Part shown: one piece after another, positions 32,093 through 40,662 of the stretch
How the letters are laid out: each line of letters starts with the position of its first letter
How positions within the stretch are numbered: the stretch's first letter is position 1
Source of the DNA: Achromobacter pulmonis
GTDB taxonomy: Bacteria; Pseudomonadota; Gammaproteobacteria; Burkholderiales; Burkholderiaceae_B
Length of the DNA: 40,662 nt
Assembly (NCBI RefSeq): GCF_002885955.2
Contig: NZ_POQS01000001.1
Coordinates: forward strand, 400,608 to 441,269
Direction: 5' to 3'
Notes under the pieces: generated by a model
What the model saw: the letters and a program-made list of their open reading frames with translations, nothing else
Databases searched by the model: none
Told to the model about the DNA's origin: nothing
Translations under genes and position numbers: made by a program

Positions 32093-33079
32093 TCAGAAAC
32101 TCACCGCCAGCCCCACCGAAAAGCCCGAGACGTTATTGCCGAACACGTAGCGCCCCACCACGCGGGTGCGGGTGATGAACACGTTGTAGGCGCTCGAATC
32201 CAGTTCCAGGCCGGCGCCCACCGAGGTCAGGCGGTCGAAACCCAGTATGCCCTTCTGGTCGCCCAGGAACTCGGAGTGCGTCAGCTCCAGCACATAGCGC
32301 AGCGGCCGTTGCAGCAGGATCGCGCCGGTCGGCGCGCGGTAGCGCGCCCACAGGTTCGCGGACTGGGCGACGGCGTTGCCGCTGACCGCTGCCGAGCTGT
32401 CGAAGCTCTGCAGCCGGATGTCGGAATAGCGCAGTTCCACGTCCACTTCATAGCCGGGCCGGTAGTGCTCGTAGTCCAGCATGATGGAGCCGCCCAGGCC
32501 GTAGGCGTTGAGCGAGCCGCGGTCCAGGAAGTCGATGTCCTTGCCGGTGCGCTGCCCCACGTACCAGCTGGCCGCGCGCAGGTCGCTGGTGACGTTGCCC
32601 AGCGCGAAGTTGAAGATGGGCCGCAGCTTGAGCTCGTCGGTCAGCTTGAAGTCCCAGCCTATGCCGCCGGTGGCGGAGACGCTGTTCCATTTGGTCGGGA
32701 TGCGGCGGGTTTCGGCGCCCTGTGTGGCGACGAAGGTCGGGTCGTAGCGGCTGCCGGCCAGCACGCCTTCCAGGTAGACGGGGAAGGAATCGGAGATCGT
32801 GTCGCCGCCGCCCAGCTGGGTCATGAAGAACTCGTTCGATCCGGTGGTCGAACCGCCGCCGCTGCCGATGTTCAGCGAACTGGTGGTGATGTCGGGAACG
32901 ATGGAGAACGACATCAGCGCCAGCACGCCGTTGGCGCGCTTTTGCAGGTCGTCCTTGCTCAGCCGCAGGCCCTGGCTCCAGGCCGCCGCGGGCGCGGCGC
33001 AGGCCGCGGCCAGCAGTGTCCAGGCGCCCAGGCGGGCGGCCGCCCGCTTCTTTCCCAACCGCCTATGCTTGCTTGCCAT
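32093..33079 (-). CDS. Autotransporter-type outer-membrane beta-barrel protein
   Basis: A 328-residue outer-membrane protein. The long basic signal peptide (MASKHRRLGKKRAAARLG, hydrophobic core TLLAAACAAPAAAW) ends near AWSQG. The mature protein is a run of alternating strands (YLEGVLAGSRYD, GGIGWDFKLTDELKLRPIF, VDVELRYSDIRLQSFD, SVGAGLELDSSAYNVFITR), ending in FSVGLAVSF with C-terminal Phe, the sorting signal for the BAM complex. There is no passenger, so it matches the solitary autotransporter barrel type. It lies 10 bp after the DUF4239 gene and ends an envelope operon. Its role is not known; surface exposure is likely. Confidence 0.85.
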   Translation of the reverse strand: MASKHRRLGKKRAAARLGAWTLLAAACAAPAAAWSQGLRLSKDDLQKRANGVLALMSFSIVPDITTSSLNIGSGGGSTTGSNEFFMTQLGGGDTISDSFPVYLEGVLAGSRYDPTFVATQGAETRRIPTKWNSVSATGGIGWDFKLTDELKLRPIFNFALGNVTSDLRAASWYVGQRTGKDIDFLDRGSLNAYGLGGSIMLDYEHYRPGYEVDVELRYSDIRLQSFDSSAAVSGNAVAQSANLWARYRAPTGAILLQRPLRYVLELTHSEFLGDQKGILGFDRLTSVGAGLELDSSAYNVFITRTRVVGRYVFGNNVSGFSVGLAVSF

Positions 33080-33089
33080 GGGAGCCTTC

Positions 33090-33872
33090 CTATTTGGCGC
33101 CGCCGGCCGGATCGACCATGGACTGCCGCTGCGCCACCAGCAAGGCGTCGCTCTGGTCGATGCGTATGGTGCCGATGCGCGGGAACTCGAAGTCGATGAT
33201 GATGTACAGGGCCGCCGTCATGACCACGGCATAGATCACCTGGTGCAGCAGCGTCTTGCGCCTGGTCGAGGCCAGGTTCAGGCCGACCAGGCCGGCCGCG
33301 ACCAGCGTCAGGAAGCCCAGGAACACGTAGGTCGCGATGGGCGGATGCACCTTCTGCGCCACGGTCTGGGCGCTGGCGACGTCGAACATTTCGTTGACCG
33401 CGCCGACGTAGGAAGCGGCGAACGGCGGCACGCTGGCGCGCGCGGCCTGCATCGAGGTGGCCCAGATCTGCGTCTGCAGCGCCGAGACCTCGGAGGCGAT
33501 CGCGTCGCGGCGCTCCAGGTCGGCCACGTTGCGGTAGTACTCGATGCGCTTGTCCACGTAGCGGCGGAACTGGTCGCGCAACTGGGGCTGGTCGCCGGCG
33601 TGGACCATGTCGATGCGCAGCCAGGCGGTGCCGATGGCGTTGACCTCCTGCACCAGCAGCTCGCGGCGGTCGGCCATGCGCTGGGCCGCGCCGGAGAACG
33701 TGAAGGCCACCAGCAGGCCCAGCAGCGCGAATACCGAGCCTTCGATCACCGCGGCGCCGGAGCCGGACTTTTCGTCGGCCCCGCGCCCCAGCCATTTGCC
33801 CAGCTGCATCGCGATCAGCAGCAGCACGAAGAACGCAATGGTCAATCCCGCAAGCAGTAGCGAGTAATTCAT
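33090..33872 (-). CDS. DUF4239 (bestrophin-like) inner-membrane protein
   Basis: A 260-residue protein with about four helices: near 5-25 (LLLAGLTIAFFVLLLIAMQLG), 43-62 (IEGSVFALLGLLVAFTFSG), 188-208 (ATYVFLGFLTLVAAGLVGLN) and 216-234 (VIYAVVMTAALYIIIDFEF). A charged cytoplasmic or periplasmic region of about 120 residues lies between the second and third, with NAIGTAWLRIDM and RRYVDKRIEYYRN. The pattern and FEFPRIGTIRID ending match DUF4239, which is distantly related to bestrophin channels. The protein might be an ion channel or a scaffold, with no direct evidence. It lies in the operon between the Omp85 barrel (39 bp upstream) and the autotransporter-like gene. Confidence 0.85.
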   Translation of the reverse strand: MNYSLLLAGLTIAFFVLLLIAMQLGKWLGRGADEKSGSGAAVIEGSVFALLGLLVAFTFSGAAQRMADRRELLVQEVNAIGTAWLRIDMVHAGDQPQLRDQFRRYVDKRIEYYRNVADLERRDAIASEVSALQTQIWATSMQAARASVPPFAASYVGAVNEMFDVASAQTVAQKVHPPIATYVFLGFLTLVAAGLVGLNLASTRRKTLLHQVIYAVVMTAALYIIIDFEFPRIGTIRIDQSDALLVAQRQSMVDPAGGAK

Positions 33873-33911
33873 TCGATCACCCTAGGTATCGTCGTTATTG
33901 ATGGAAAATCT

Positions 33912-35033
33912 TCATCGCCAGGCGCTCCCCACCTGGATGTAGAACGCGTTCTGGTCCTTGCTGTGGGCCACGTCTATGCCCACCGCCAGCCCCAGCTTGC
34001 GCGCGATCAGGTAGCGAAAGCCCGCACCCACGCTGACCACGGTCGTCGCGTCGGAAAATGTCGTCCAGTTGCCGTAGGCTTTGCCCACGCCGCCGAATCC
34101 CAGCAGCGACCAGCGCGGCGTGGCGTGCCAGCGCAGTTCGGCTTCCAGCGCCAGGGCGTCGCGGTCCTGGTAGCGGCCGCGCGAGACGCCGCGCAGGTCG
34201 ACATAGGGTTGCGCATAGAACGGCACGGCGCCGCGCGTGAACTGTCCGTCGCCGCGCAGGCCCAGGGTCCAGCGCGGCGCGACCGGCGTCCAGTGATAGC
34301 CGCGGGCGCGGTAGCTTTCGAAGGATTGGTCGCTGCCCAGCCAGCTGCGCGAGAACTGGGCTTCCAGCTCGGCATAGGTGCCGCGGTTGGGATAGAACAT
34401 GTTGTCGCGCGTGTCGTAGTCCAGCACCAGCCCGGCCTTGCCGATGCGCTGGGCCATCTCCGCCGCCGAAAGCTCGCTGGCGGCCTCGCCGGTAAAGCGC
34501 GTGTCCGAGCGGAAATAGGTGTAGCGCGGGCCGACATACCAGGGCGTGTTCGCGACCCTGGCCAGCACCTGCTGCACCAGGAACGTGCCCTTCACTTCGT
34601 AGCTGCGCCCGTGGCTGAAGGCGCCGTAGTACTCGAGATTGGCGCGTCCCTGGGCCAGCGCGCCCAGGTAGCGGTAGCGGTCGCCGTCCCAGCTATGGAA
34701 GTGGAACAGCCCGGCGCCGCGCGAGCCGTTCTCGGTGGCCAGTCCGCCGATGCCGGTGATGTTGGGCGGGGCCTTGCGCGCCTCGCCGGCCTGGTCGGCG
34801 GCCTTGGCCTGCCCGGCCGACTCGGAGAAGTACAGCAGCATCAGGCCGCCGCCATAGCCGACGGCCGGCTCGGTGATCACGACGGGCACGGGCAAGGCGC
34901 CCTGGTGGCGCAGCAGGAAGTCGCTGGTGTCGAAGTCGCCGTCGCTCGAATCGGTGAACGACGGCGTTTCGCCGCGAGCCGGGGCATGCGCCATCAGGCC
35001 GCACAGGATCGTGGCCATGACCATGCGCATCAT
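33912..35033 (-). CDS. POTRA-less Omp85/BamA-type surface antigen barrel
   Basis: A 373-residue outer-membrane protein. The signal peptide is MMRMVMATILCGLMAHAPARG. A short acidic linker (DSSDGDFDTSDF) precedes a barrel, without POTRA domains. Barrel landmarks are VITEPAVGYGGGLMLLYF, LVLDYDTRDNMFYPNRGTY and LRGVSRGRYQDRDALALEAE, the last matching the L6 loop region where most Omp85 members have VRGF/Y. The end, QNAFYIQVGSAWR, lacks the usual terminal Phe, which is odd. Its ATG overlaps the stop of the synthase gene (ATGA, 35030-35033). The substrate or role is unknown. A TamA-like or lipid-handling function is less likely without POTRA. Confidence 0.87.
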   Translation of the reverse strand: MMRMVMATILCGLMAHAPARGETPSFTDSSDGDFDTSDFLLRHQGALPVPVVITEPAVGYGGGLMLLYFSESAGQAKAADQAGEARKAPPNITGIGGLATENGSRGAGLFHFHSWDGDRYRYLGALAQGRANLEYYGAFSHGRSYEVKGTFLVQQVLARVANTPWYVGPRYTYFRSDTRFTGEAASELSAAEMAQRIGKAGLVLDYDTRDNMFYPNRGTYAELEAQFSRSWLGSDQSFESYRARGYHWTPVAPRWTLGLRGDGQFTRGAVPFYAQPYVDLRGVSRGRYQDRDALALEAELRWHATPRWSLLGFGGVGKAYGNWTTFSDATTVVSVGAGFRYLIARKLGLAVGIDVAHSKDQNAFYIQVGSAWR

Positions 35034-37555
35034 CTCGTATCGGCGCCCGCCATGAACCAGCGCAGATAGGGATTGGCCTGCGCCAAGCGGGCCAGCGCCG
35101 CCGCGCTCTCGCTCCATTCGGCCCGGTCGCCGCGGTAGGCGGCCAGCGCGCTGCGATAGAACAGGTCCAGCGCGCCGCGCTCGTTCTCTATCTCCTGGGT
35201 CAGCGATTGGGCGTGCGGCCCCAGCGGCGGGTCGCTGCGCAGCGCCAGCAGGGCCGGCAGCGTGCGCACGATTTCGCGCGGCCGGACCCAGGGGGCGTAC
35301 TCGATGGCCGGACGGTCGTCGGTCACGGGCGCCGCATCGCCGGCGAAGCGCGCCAGCCCTTCCCTGTCGGTCACCCAGGTGGCCAGCAGCGCCGCCGGCG
35401 AGCCCACGCCCACTTCCGCCAGGGCCTGGCGCAATTGCGGCTGGGCCATGCGCGCGGCGATGCGGCCGGCGTCCAGCGGCATGGGCTGCATGGAGCCCAC
35501 CAGCAGCATCTCGTGCATTTCGGTGGTCCAGAGCGTGGCGTGCGGAAACACCGCGATGAAGCTGGCTACCAGGGCGCGCGTGTCGTCCAGGTTCTGCGTG
35601 GGCAGCGGCAGCCATTGCGCGACCACGCCCTTGGGATTCAGGCGCGACGCCGCCAGTTGGTAGAAGTCGCGCGAATAGAGATTGACCACGCCGGCGGCCG
35701 AGGGCGGCGGCGGTTCCAGGGTGATCAGGTCGTAGTGATCGTCGCGGGTCAGCAGCTCGCGCCGGCCGTCGCGCAGGCGGCGTTCCAGGCCCGGGTCGGC
35801 GGCGGCGTCGTAGCTGCCCTTGAACAAAGACCCCGCGCGCAGCACGCCGGGCAGCAGTTCGGCGACCACGCGGCGGTCCAGGCCGGGATAGCGCGACAAG
35901 GCGCCGGCGGTGATGCCGGTGCCATAGCCGATCACCAGGGCCGAGCGCGGCTCGCCGGCATGGACGATCAGCGGCAGCAGCGCCTGCAGCCGCATGTAGC
36001 GCAGCGACGGCATGGCGTCGCCGGAATTGGACACGCCCTGGATGTAGAGCCGGCGGAAGCGTTTCTCGCCCGCGCCGCGCTCCACGACGGCGACGGTGCC
36101 GCCATGGCTTTCCTCGTAGAACACCAGCGTGCTGTCCTTGGCGCCCGGCAGCAGCCGCGCCAGGTGATCGGCCGGCAGCGCCCAGCCCACGATCAGTACG
36201 GCGCCCAGCAGCGCCGCCGCCACGGCCCGCGTCATCGGCGCGCGCGCGCGCCAGGCCGCCGCAATGCCGATGGCGCAGGCGATCGCGGCCAGCAGCGCCA
36301 GGCCGCGCGCGGTGCCCAGGCGCGGCAGCAGCACGAAAGCGACCAGCAGCGTGCCGGCGATCCCGCCCAGCGTATTGCCGGCCAGCACCAGCCCCGCGCC
36401 CTGCCCGCGCCGGGCGGGCGGCACCGCGATGCGCAGCACGGCGGGAAACGCCGCGCCCAACAGCAGCGTCGGCGCCAGCACCACCACCGCGGCCACCACG
36501 GCGAAGCGCGCGCTCATGCCGGCCAGTCCGCTGTCGCTCCAGCGCCGCACCGCGGCCTCGGCCAGCGTCTGTGCCTGGATCAGCCAGGGGCCCAGCAGCG
36601 CCATGGCCACCAGCGCGGCCACCCCGGCGCCGGCGATCAGGAGCGCGAATACGCGCCACGGGTCGCGCAGGCGGTGCTCCCAGCGCGCGTACAGCGCCGC
36701 GCCCAGGGCCAGCCCGCCAAGATAGACCGCAAGCACCACGGAGAAAGCGAACGCCCGCGTGCTCATGAAAGGAACCACCATCTGCGACCACAGCACTTCG
36801 TAGCCCATCGCGACCGCGCCGGCGGCGCTGTACAGGCCGATGGCCAGCCATGCGCCTTCCGGCTGCGCGGCCGGGATTGCCGCCTGCTCGCGGACCGGGG
36901 CGGCCTGGGCGCGGCGTTGCAGCGCCCAGGCGCCGGCCGCGGCGGCGAGATTCAGGCCCGCCGCCGCGCAGGCCGTGCCGAATACGCCGTAGGCCGGGAT
37001 CAGCACGAAGGCCGGCAGCAAGGCGCCGGCGATGGCGCCGGCGGTGTTGGCGGCGTACAGCACGCCGCCGGCCCGTCCGACCTGGCCGGCGCCGCAGGCC
37101 CGCAGCAATACCGGCAGGGTTCCGCCCATCAGCATCGGCGGCACGGCCACCAGCGCCAGTATCGCCAGCCAGGCCAGCCACGGCATGGCCTGTTCCGCGC
37201 GCGCGAACGGCAGCGCGCCGCGGGCCAGCGCCCAGGTCACCGCCAGGGCCAGCACAGCCACGCAGAGCTCGATGCCGGCGTACAGGCGCATGGGCCGCAA
37301 GCTGCGGTCGGCCAGCCGGCCCAGCCAGGCGCTGCCCACGGCCAGGCCGAAGAAAAAACCGCTGACGGCGATCGCGATGGCGTGGACTTCCACGCCCACG
37401 ATCAGCGACAGCTGCTTGATCCACACGATCTGGAATATCAATGCGGCCGTGCCGGAAAGCGCCAGCAGGCCGGCCGCGGCCCACAGGCCGCCGGCGGCGC
37501 CGGCACGCGCGTCGGCCGTGGCCGAAGCCGGCATTTCTCGCAGCGCTGAATTCAT
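35030..37555 (-). CDS. MFS-like/spermidine synthase-like fusion protein
   Basis: An 841-residue inner-membrane protein. About twelve to fourteen helices (residues 25-480) with repeated LGGLALGAALYARWEHR-type loops are followed by a Rossmann methyltransferase-like domain resembling spermidine synthase. This has IQGVSNSGDAMPSLRYMR near 535-555, ALVIGYGTGITAGAL as the nucleotide-binding glycine loop, and the LITLEPPPPSAAGVVNLYS region where synthases carry a catalytic Asp. By eye that Asp is replaced by Glu (TLEPPPP), so polyamine synthesis is doubtful. A C-terminal helical part (about 740-841) follows. Similar fusions are common and their function is unsettled. It is the first gene of the envelope operon; the ATG at 37555 is the only sensible start. 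Confidence 0.87.
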   Translation of the reverse strand: MNSALREMPASATADARAGAAGGLWAAAGLLALSGTAALIFQIVWIKQLSLIVGVEVHAIAIAVSGFFFGLAVGSAWLGRLADRSLRPMRLYAGIELCVAVLALAVTWALARGALPFARAEQAMPWLAWLAILALVAVPPMLMGGTLPVLLRACGAGQVGRAGGVLYAANTAGAIAGALLPAFVLIPAYGVFGTACAAAGLNLAAAAGAWALQRRAQAAPVREQAAIPAAQPEGAWLAIGLYSAAGAVAMGYEVLWSQMVVPFMSTRAFAFSVVLAVYLGGLALGAALYARWEHRLRDPWRVFALLIAGAGVAALVAMALLGPWLIQAQTLAEAAVRRWSDSGLAGMSARFAVVAAVVVLAPTLLLGAAFPAVLRIAVPPARRGQGAGLVLAGNTLGGIAGTLLVAFVLLPRLGTARGLALLAAIACAIGIAAAWRARAPMTRAVAAALLGAVLIVGWALPADHLARLLPGAKDSTLVFYEESHGGTVAVVERGAGEKRFRRLYIQGVSNSGDAMPSLRYMRLQALLPLIVHAGEPRSALVIGYGTGITAGALSRYPGLDRRVVAELLPGVLRAGSLFKGSYDAAADPGLERRLRDGRRELLTRDDHYDLITLEPPPPSAAGVVNLYSRDFYQLAASRLNPKGVVAQWLPLPTQNLDDTRALVASFIAVFPHATLWTTEMHEMLLVGSMQPMPLDAGRIAARMAQPQLRQALAEVGVGSPAALLATWVTDREGLARFAGDAAPVTDDRPAIEYAPWVRPREIVRTLPALLALRSDPPLGPHAQSLTQEIENERGALDLFYRSALAAYRGDRAEWSESAAALARLAQANPYLRWFMAGADTR

Positions 37556-37586
37556 AAAGTCCTGCTATATCGGGTTTGCGCAGTCA

Positions 37587-37619
37587 GGCGGCGGGCCGAA
37601 GGTGTCCGGACCCGCCGCC
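37587..37619 (-). terminator. Strong hairpin after the arylsulfatase gene
   Basis: GGCGGCGGG (37587-37595) and CCCGCCGCC (37611-37619) pair over 9 bp with a 15-nt loop, 8 bp beyond the sulfatase stop. It ends that unit and lies before the next gene (37555). No clear U-run follows, so Rho or pausing may be needed. Confidence 0.55.
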
Positions 37620-37627
37620 GCCCTGCC

Positions 37628-39250
<1,623 letters not shown>

Positions 39251-39296
39251 TACCGCTCTCCTTGCCCGTGCTCGGGCCCCTGGGTCAACAAAAAGA

Positions 39297-40334
39297 TCAA
39301 GGCTTCTCGAAGCCGTAGACCTGCTTCCACTCCTGCTGCATGTCGACGACCGTCCAGCCGCGGGCGCGGGCCTCGTCCAGCGCCTTGTCCAGGCGGCCGA
39401 AGCTCGACTGCCGGTCATAGGCCCATTCGCGCTTGGCGTCGGTGTGATGAACCAGTCCGGCGAAGCGCTTGCCGGGGCCGGCCATGGTCCACTGCAGCAT
39501 CTGCAGGTCGCCGTCGGAGTTGCCGAAGGCCAGAATCGGGCGGCGCCCGATGCCGTGCTGGATCGCCACCGGCTTGCCGGGGCCGTCGTCGTTGAACGCC
39601 AGCTTGGCCTGGCGCATCAGCCGCGGCTGGCCCTGGTCCAGCTGGTAGACCGTGGTCACGCTGCTGCCGATCACCTGTTCGGGCGGAATGCCGTAGGCGG
39701 CCTGCGTCCATGGCCGCATGAATTCGACCTCGCCGCCGGAAACGATGTAGGTCTTGAAATCGTGCGCGCGCAGATAGTCCAGCAGTTCGCGCATGGGGGC
39801 GTAGGTCATGCTGGTGTACGGCAGGCCGGTGCGCGGATGGCGCGCGGTCTTGAGCCAGTCCTGCACGCTCTGGGTGAAATCGGCCGTGGTCATGCCGCCG
39901 TGGGTCGCGGCCACGATCTCCAGCATGCCGCGTTGGCCGCTCTTGGCCAGCGCGGCGCGGTCGCCCTCCAGCACGGCCTTGAACGGCTGGCGGCTGCGCC
40001 ATTCGGGATGGGATGGCGCCAGGGCCTGCACCCGGTCCAGCGAGAATTGCAGCTCGAAATACATGGGCTGCTCGCTCCACAGCGTGCCGTCGTTGTCGAA
40101 CACGGCGATGCGCTCGTCCGGCGCGACGAAGTCGGGGCTGCCGGGCGTGGCCACGGCCTGCACGAACTCGACGATGGCGCTGCGCGAAGGCCCGTCGTTC
40201 CAGGACGGCAGCGCAGCCTGCGGCCGCGATTGCGGTTCGGTGGCCGCGCAGCCGGCCAGCAGGCCCAGCGCCAGCAGCCAGGTCCAGGCGGTCAGGCGCC
40301 GCAGGCTTTGAAGTGGATCGATACGCCGCATCAT
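39297..40334 (-). CDS. HAD-family phosphatase lipoprotein
   Basis: A 345-residue protein with a lipoprotein signal (LLALGLLAGC, Cys near 29 of the mature start region). The HAD core has motif I FDNDGTLW near 80-87 (nucleophile and acid Asp), motif II YIVSGG near 190 (Ser), and ILAFGNSDGD near 275 (motif IV acid residues). A Lys for motif III is likely in the region before it. It should be a periplasmic phosphatase or phosphohydrolase. The start was placed at 40334 because the upstream frame ends in an overlapping ATGA there, like other couplings in this window. The second ATG at 40331 has the better ribosome spacing (GGGGAGA) and is an equal alternative. It precedes the arylsulfatase gene on the same strand. 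Substrate unknown. Confidence 0.88.
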   Translation of the reverse strand: MMRRIDPLQSLRRLTAWTWLLALGLLAGCAATEPQSRPQAALPSWNDGPSRSAIVEFVQAVATPGSPDFVAPDERIAVFDNDGTLWSEQPMYFELQFSLDRVQALAPSHPEWRSRQPFKAVLEGDRAALAKSGQRGMLEIVAATHGGMTTADFTQSVQDWLKTARHPRTGLPYTSMTYAPMRELLDYLRAHDFKTYIVSGGEVEFMRPWTQAAYGIPPEQVIGSSVTTVYQLDQGQPRLMRQAKLAFNDDGPGKPVAIQHGIGRRPILAFGNSDGDLQMLQWTMAGPGKRFAGLVHHTDAKREWAYDRQSSFGRLDKALDEARARGWTVVDMQQEWKQVYGFEKP

Positions 40335-40662
40335 TGTCTCCCCATGCGTGTTGCTCGTCGCGGTTGTACGGAATTCAGTTCCGCCGGCAAGGCGTGGCGG
40401 TCCGGGGCGCGGCGGCGCCAGGCCTTGCGCCAGCCGCGGCTGGCGGAGGCGAGCTGCCCGCGCCAGCCGGCATGCCCGGCGCCTGCGCCATACGCCTGGC
40501 GCAGCGCGTTTTCCGCCAGGCTGCGATCGGCCGGCGACATCCGCGCCAGCGCGCCGCGCAGCCCGACGGCGCCGCGGATGCGCCGCAGCCAGCGATAGCA
40601 CGCGCTCAGGCCCGGCTCGGCGCCGCGCGCCTCGCGCCGCCAGGCGCGCCAGTAATAGGGTT
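40331..40662 (-). CDS. C-terminal end of an upstream gene (partial, right edge)
   Basis: An open frame runs from the window edge to a TGA at 40333-40331 that overlaps the HAD start codon as ATGA. The visible 109 residues are very rich in Arg, Ala and Gly (for example WRAWRREARGAEPGLSACYR) with no motif I recognise. The third codon positions stay G/C for most of the length, which supports coding, and the overlap fits the coupling used elsewhere. The alternative is that it is a long high-GC shadow and the HAD gene has its own promoter. Confidence 0.45.
   Translation of the reverse strand, partial: PYYWRAWRREARGAEPGLSACYRWLRRIRGAVGLRGALARMSPADRSLAENALRQAYGAGAGHAGWRGQLASASRGWRKAWRRRAPDRHALPAELNSVQPRRATRMGRQ

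Noticed and set aside
33912..37484. A 1190-codon frame joining the Omp85 barrel to upstream sequence
   Set aside because: The extra part lies in another frame of the synthase fusion gene and has no features. The signal peptide begins at 35033.

Overview
The window is very GC-rich DNA with long tightly packed operons. It has two Bug-type (tripartite tricarboxylate) solute receptors, an H-NS-like protein of the short beta-proteobacterial type, and many high-GC antisense open frames. This points to a Bordetella or close Alcaligenaceae relative, most likely of the B. bronchiseptica group. That assignment is inference from gene content, not from a search.

Layout. (1) 1-3532, minus strand: a catabolic/uptake operon (Bug receptor, LigI-like amidohydrolase, second Bug receptor, RraA/LigK-like protein running off the left edge), divergent from an IclR-type regulator (3626-4363). 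Overlapping back-to-back promoters lie on a palindrome between them. (2) 4437-7233: an arsenic resistance operon arsR-arsC-acr3-arsH with an operator-like inverted repeat at the arsR start. (3) 7316-8567: a stand-alone AAA+ ATPase with a C-terminal winged helix. It is preceded directly by an AT-rich 57-bp imperfect palindrome, which is unusual here. (4) 8596-11977, minus: a translationally coupled DUF3300/DUF2950 pair and an unrecognised polytopic membrane protein, the latter divergent from a CPA2-type cation/proton antiporter (12112-13371). (5) 13405-30298, minus: a five-gene export/adhesin operon. It encodes a 3717-residue LEPR-XLL/DUF4347/DUF11-like/VCBS giant, a TolC-like lipoprotein, a periplasmic HlyD adaptor, a GAF-like/HlyD hybrid and an M50 metallopeptidase fused to an HlyD adaptor. 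No ABC transporter is present. (6) 30727-32074: an H-NS-like gene divergent from an AraC-family regulator. A near-identical 20-bp box lies at the same 15-bp distance from a -10-like hexamer in front of both the H-NS gene and the giant operon. (7) 32093-37555, minus: an envelope operon (MFS/spermidine-synthase fusion, POTRA-less Omp85 barrel, DUF4239 protein, autotransporter-like barrel). (8) 37628 to the right edge, minus: a periplasmic arylsulfatase, a HAD-family lipoprotein phosphatase and the tail of an unidentified upstream gene.

How the parts may work together. Region 5 looks like a dedicated surface-export system in which an M50-HlyD fusion stands where a type I system would have its ABC ATPase. 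Region 6 probably supplies its control: the AraC protein through the shared box, with the H-NS-like protein as a co-regulated silencer or modulator. Region 1 would capture and process an aromatic-derived polycarboxylate under IclR control. Region 2 detoxifies arsenate, arsenite and possibly trivalent organoarsenicals.

The best candidates for undescribed biology are the ABC-less export operon with its shared-box regulon, and the palindrome-linked orphan ATPase.
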